Source: Mytilus edulis
Taxonomy: Eukaryota > Mollusca > Bivalvia > Mytilida > Mytilidae
DNA length: 64,000 nt
Assembly (NCBI RefSeq): GCF_963676685.1
Contig: NC_092345.1
Location: 82,401,592 to 82,465,591, forward strand
Reading direction: 5' to 3'
Shown here: one piece after another, positions 60,030 through 64,000 of the stretch
Position numbering within the stretch: position 1 is the first letter of the stretch
Layout: every line of letters begins with the position of its first letter
Notes under the pieces: generated by a model
What the model was told of the DNA's origin: nothing
The model's database searches: none
What the model saw: the letters and a program-made list of their open reading frames with translations, nothing else
Program-made: the position numbers and the translations under genes

Positions 60030-61780
60030 ACAACTCAGAAATGAAGCCATTCGACACAGTTTGGAGAAACGGCCTATGGTTTAAGATGGCATTGAATCAC
60101 ATTGATGGAAAAATGCATACAGTAATACATAGTATGTACAACAATATAAAATCACGAGTTATATATAATGATAAAAAATCTGATTTTTTCCCATGTAACA
60201 CTGGAGTTAGACAAGAGGAAAATCTTTCCCCTCTATTATTCTCTTTATATATCAATGACCTCACTGATTTTTTGCTATCACATAATGTGAAAGGTTTGTC
60301 ATCAATATCGAACTCTCTTGAAACTAACCTCAATATCTATTTAAAGCTGTTCATTTTATTATATACCGATGATACTGTTGTAATGTCAGAAACAAAGGAA
60401 GACCTTCAAATGCAATTAAATTGCTTCAGTGAATATTGTGATACTTGGAAACTTAAAGTAAATACATCTAAGACTAAAGTTTTAATTTTCTCTAAAGGAA
60501 GACAGCCTAATAATATTAATTTCATTAATGAAGAAAATGAAATTGAAATAGTGAAAGAATTTAACTACATTGGACTATTGTTAACCAGATCTTATCCTCA
60601 ATAAAGCAAAGAAAAGACTATCAGAAAAAGCAGCAAAAGCTATGTACAACGTTATTCAAAAAAAGGGAAGCAGTGTAATTTATCAATTGAATGCCAATTA
60701 GAGTTATTAAAAAACTGGTGAAACCAATTCTTTTATACGGATGTGAAGTATGGGGATATGGAAAAAATGACATTATTGAACAAGTTCACCTCAAATTTTT
60801 AAAGCATTTACTACACCTCAAGAGATCTACCCCAAGCTTGATTGTGTACGGTGAAACTGGACGATACCCATCGAAAATAAGCATTAAATGTCGAATGATA
60901 TCATATTGGTGCAGGCTGCTTATAGATAAAAATAAGTTATCATCAATCTTGTATAAATTTGTATATTTCCGATATCACACAAACAATGATGATATTTTAT
61001 GGATAAAGAACATTAAAAATATATTGGACAATGCCGGATTTTTTAAACTAATTTTATGTGCAAAATACAGACCTCGCCAAATGGTTACCAAATAGTATCA
61101 AACTAAGATTAATTGACCAGTTAAAACAAATTTGGAATTCAGCTATTCAGAACACATCAAAATGCATTACTTATAGGCTCTTTAAGGAAAAGTTTGAATT
61201 TGAGAATTATTTCAACATCATAAACGATCGAGATATATATACAATTGTAAATTCCGAACATCAAATCATTCACTGCCAATAGAAAAGGGGAGATGGCATA
61301 ACATTGACAGAAGTGATAAAAAATGTCCAATATGTACGAAAAGAGATATCGGAGACGAATATAACTATATTTTTGTTTGCCCGGATTTACAAGATGAAAG
61401 AAGAAGATTTATTCCAAATGAACTAATACTCAGACACAACATTATCAAATTTAACACACTGTTTAATTCAAAACAACCAAAGACACTAAGAGACATCTGC
61501 AATTTTATACGATGTATTAATACTAAGCTTACTCCTTCTTTTAAAACAACCATAATTTATTTATCATACTTATACACAAAAAGTATTTCTTTATACAATT
61601 TTAGCTATTACATTTGACTGTATAAGTATATATATATTCTTTTATATGTTATTTGATCCGAAATTTTATGCATTTTTATTTTTGTTATTATGTATATTAT
61701 TTTTTTTAACTTCTCTGTAACCTTTGTACTTACATGGTTGTATGAGAATAAACTATCTATCTATTAAACATAATATTATA
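60030..61780 (+). pseudogene. 5'-truncated LINE reverse transcriptase with frameshifts
   Basis: A non-LTR reverse transcriptase. The start shows FDTVWRNGLWFKM, then GVRQEENLSPLLFSLYINDL, the catalytic box as YTDDTVV (usually YADD), and WKLKVNTSKTKVLIFSKG. The first frame ends at 60604. Similarity continues in other frames at 60691-61095 (ILLYGCEVWGYG), 61058-61282, and then to a TGA at 61615-61617 with a Cys-rich motif (KCPICTKRDIGDEYNYIFVCP). At least three frame breaks make it inactive. The 3' end has AATAAA followed by CTATCTATCTAT near 61750-61765, a typical LINE terminal microsatellite. The endonuclease domain is absent. Confidence 0.75.
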
Positions 61781-62329
61781 TAGGAATAAATTAAAAATTT
61801 GTCCCTGTTTTTTATCACTTTATAATTATCCAAAAGTATGCTTGTCATTAGATTGAAAATAATTTTAGTACAACAAATGTATAATGTGTAATTATTTCCA
61901 ATATTTTGCTAACGAGATAATCATGATAATATACATGTAATAATGACATTGTCCCTAGGCTGTTTTATTACACATTTAGTCTGATTAATTGCCATTTGTC
62001 TTTAGAGCTGATAATTTTTATTTCTATAATCCTTTTGTGTTTACTTACTTGACAAAATGATTGTGTGCAGTGATTTAAAATTCTAAATGAACTGTCTTAG
62101 AAAGATTTACACATTTTTTTAACCATACATACATGTATTGATGGTATTTACAAACATGTTATCACTCTATGTAGATAAAGATATTTCTTAAAAACTAAAC
62201 AACACCAATATGTGATTCAATTTTTTTTAAAGTTAAAAGACTATTTATCAAACATTTCTGTGTGTCAAATAAATAATATGTATATCAATAACACAATTTC
62301 TTATCATTTACATCATAAAAGTACATGTA

Positions 62330-62500
62330 ATTGAAACGTAATTGAAAAGTTATTTAGCATTACATGCATTTTTCATTGTAATTAATTAAATTTCCTACAT
62401 GTAATTACAAAAATGCTCAATTACACATTACATTCAATTACATGGAAAATTACAATGCATTACACTTAATAACCTTTACATTTTCAATTACCTCATTCCT
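62330..62500. repeat. AT-rich palindromic block (AATTAC/GTAATT)
   Basis: Many inverted AATTACA and TGTAATT units in ~160 bp, within the hAT-like element. It could be the subterminal part of an older transposon. Confidence 0.45.
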
Positions 62501-62879
62501 GTGTGGGAGGGACTTAGATAAGCTAAAAGTGTAAGCCTTGGAAAAAAAATGCTCGTGTTCATATATCCTACACGTTTTTCTGTTTGGAGAAATTTTGAAT
62601 GACAGTTAAACGCAAACATTCGAATTGTATTTTATTTATTTTTTCATTTTGATTAATATATAATTTCCAGGAAAGCGCTCTCAATAAAACTATTTTTTGT
62701 TTAAACAACAACATTATAACAGGAAAACAATTAGTCGAGTATCATTTTGATAATCGATACTCGGTACTACCGAGCGATACTCGAGTACTCGTTGACACCC
62801 CTAATTATTACTACTTTAATTAAATAACGAAATTTGATATCAATCAATATCCAATTCGCATAAGTTGTTATACCTATAT

Positions 62880-62970
62880 CTCTTATGTTTGTCTTTTTTT
62901 AGCCATGGCGTTGTCAGTTTATAATCGATCTATGAGTTTGACTGTCCCTCTAGTATCTTTTGTCCCTATT
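62880..62970 (+). repeat. Reverse-transcriptase element tail fragment
   Basis: TTTTTAGCCATGGCGTTGTC, CTATGAGTTTGACTGTCCC and TATCTTTTGTCCC. It lies just outside the hAT-like element's right target duplication. Confidence 0.65.
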
Positions 62971-63671
62971 TTATGTCAACACTCTCATTCCGCGAATCGT
63001 TGCACTAGTCTTTTGAACATTTTAGTATGACGTCATATGTACTTTTCCGTTGTCAAAACAAACATTTTCAGACTTTTTGTGTGCTTCAAAATGTAATAAA
63101 ATTTCACATCATGAATATTGTCCGGTGAAAAGTGTGAGTGTTTTGTATATTATTGAATATGTCCGTTGCCATGGACAAAATGTACATCGTCGTAAATTTT
63201 AAAAGGCATCAATGGCATAACGAATAGCCAATTGAAATGTTGTAATAACGTCTTATGATACTTGATAAACCAATCAGATTAACGCAAATTACCGTATCAA
63301 TTTTTCGTAACACACTTCGTGCGGTGTGATACGAGAAATATCTATTCATGCAAGACATAGATAACAGGCCAGATAATGCTCACGTTAATAATTTTATACA
63401 CAATAATCAATAAAGTATAACATATTTTTTGGGGGGTATTACAAAAAAACATCACAAACCTTTTTCTTCGCGACAATTGACGCTCGAAGAAGATAAACAA
63501 CAATGAAAAACAAAGTCCTTTTAGCCCGACTTGGAAAAGACACAACATTTGATGGGGTTACACAAGCATGATTGTCGTGCGCACATGCCTCTTCTGTTGG
63601 CTACCTTAACCATTTGCTGCCTTATTCGAATAAACAAAATTAGGTGAAAAGACGAAAACAGCTGTGAATGA
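62971..63671. other. Downstream of the second receptor gene, no gene seen
   Basis: No exon or repeat recognised, apart from inverted-looking AT-rich sequence. Confidence 0.3.
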
Positions 63672-64000
63672 TTATGAAGTTCCCTGTACTACATCAATGA
63701 TAAACATTAAATTGGAACCAATAAACATCATCATATAAGATATAAGAGAAATGTAATCAAATGTTTTCGAGACATCTTGCCACGTAACTTCCTTTTCATT
63801 TCTATGCGAATCGTCAACCTTCTCTTTCCTAAATAAAGCTTCATCTTTATCTTTATGTCTGCCAGCCCCAGTACTTTGGCCATCATGAACTCTGTTTTTA
63901 GCTCGACAACAAAGCTGGAATGCAACAATTTTCTTCATCCAATTCGGAATTGGCTCATCCTCTGATTTGAAATAAAATCTAGAGCTCACGATGACGGATC
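63672..64000 (-). CDS. Cys-loop ligand-gated channel subunit, C-terminal part, runs off the window
   Basis: Paralogue of the gene at 53605-54858. The frame is open to the window edge (…SVIVSSRF), so the true start is beyond 64000. Visible parts are the end of M3, the conserved DEPIPNWMKKIV and QLCC segments, a longer and more basic M3-M4 loop (about 20 extra residues with GRHKDKDEALFRKEK), TWQDVSKTFD, and M4. It ends at a TAA at 63672-63674. Same strand as its neighbour, about 9 kb away, consistent with tandem duplication followed by transposon insertions. Confidence 0.88.
   Translation of the reverse strand, partial: SVIVSSRFYFKSEDEPIPNWMKKIVAFQLCCRAKNRVHDGQSTGAGRHKDKDEALFRKEKVDDSHRNEKEVTWQDVSKTFDYISLISYMMMFIGSNLMFIIDVVQGTS

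Larger units (their letters stand above)
59037..62803. mobile_element. hAT-like element, 3.77 kb, 8-bp TSD, carrying LINE fragments
   Basis: The left end TAGGGATGTCAACTCGT and the reverse complement of the right end, TAGGGGTGTCAACGAGT, form an imperfect terminal inverted repeat (14 of 17 match). ATTATTAC at 59029-59036 and 62804-62811 is an exact 8-bp target duplication, typical of the hAT superfamily. No transposase frame is visible. The inside is occupied by fragments of two LINEs (59090-59545 and about 60030-61780) and AT-rich DNA, so it is non-autonomous. Confidence 0.8.

Overview
This window looks like nuclear DNA from a bivalve, most likely a Mytilus-type mussel. The DNA is very AT-rich, the genes are split by short conserved exons among long repeat-filled introns, and many dispersed repeats are ones I recognise as abundant in Mytilus genomes. 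The species call is an inference from repeat recognition and protein similarity; no search was run.

Left and centre hold two divergent housekeeping genes. EFTUD2 (U5 snRNP GTPase, Snu114) lies on the minus strand from 30488 down to 4190. Its 24 coding exons were traced one by one; all have GT-AG borders and consistent phases, giving 977 residues. EXOG (mitochondrial exo/endonuclease G-like nuclease) lies on the plus strand from 34656 to 44576, in 5 coding exons giving 344 residues. The ~4.2 kb between their start codons holds both promoters and a nested pair of DNA transposons with terminal inverted repeats and 5-bp target duplications. Three copies of a 1.4-2.4 kb element with ends related to TTTATACGACCGC sit in the first large introns of the two genes, one inserted into another. 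A long foldback element sits in EXOG intron 3.

From 44.6 to 53.6 kb is a graveyard of reverse-transcriptase fragments (two related families that look Penelope-like, plus a decayed LINE) mixed with short dispersed repeats. An odd open frame with acidic 21-residue repeats lies at 50969-51334. At 53605-54858 (minus) there is an apparently intact, intronless Cys-loop ligand-gated channel of nicotinic-receptor type, 417 residues. The C-terminal part of a close paralogue runs off the right edge (63672-64000, minus), so this looks like the start of a tandem receptor cluster.

Between the two receptor genes lie a large inverted repeat made of two nearly identical reverse-transcriptase copies (arms 55525-56615 and 57787-58878) and a 3.77 kb hAT-like element (59037-62803) with an exact 8-bp target duplication, carrying pieces of two different LINEs.

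The most interesting regulatory possibility is an alternative first exon for EFTUD2 at 25345-25371, which contains a perfect TCTCGCGAGA element and would splice in frame to exon 3, removing the acidic N-terminus.
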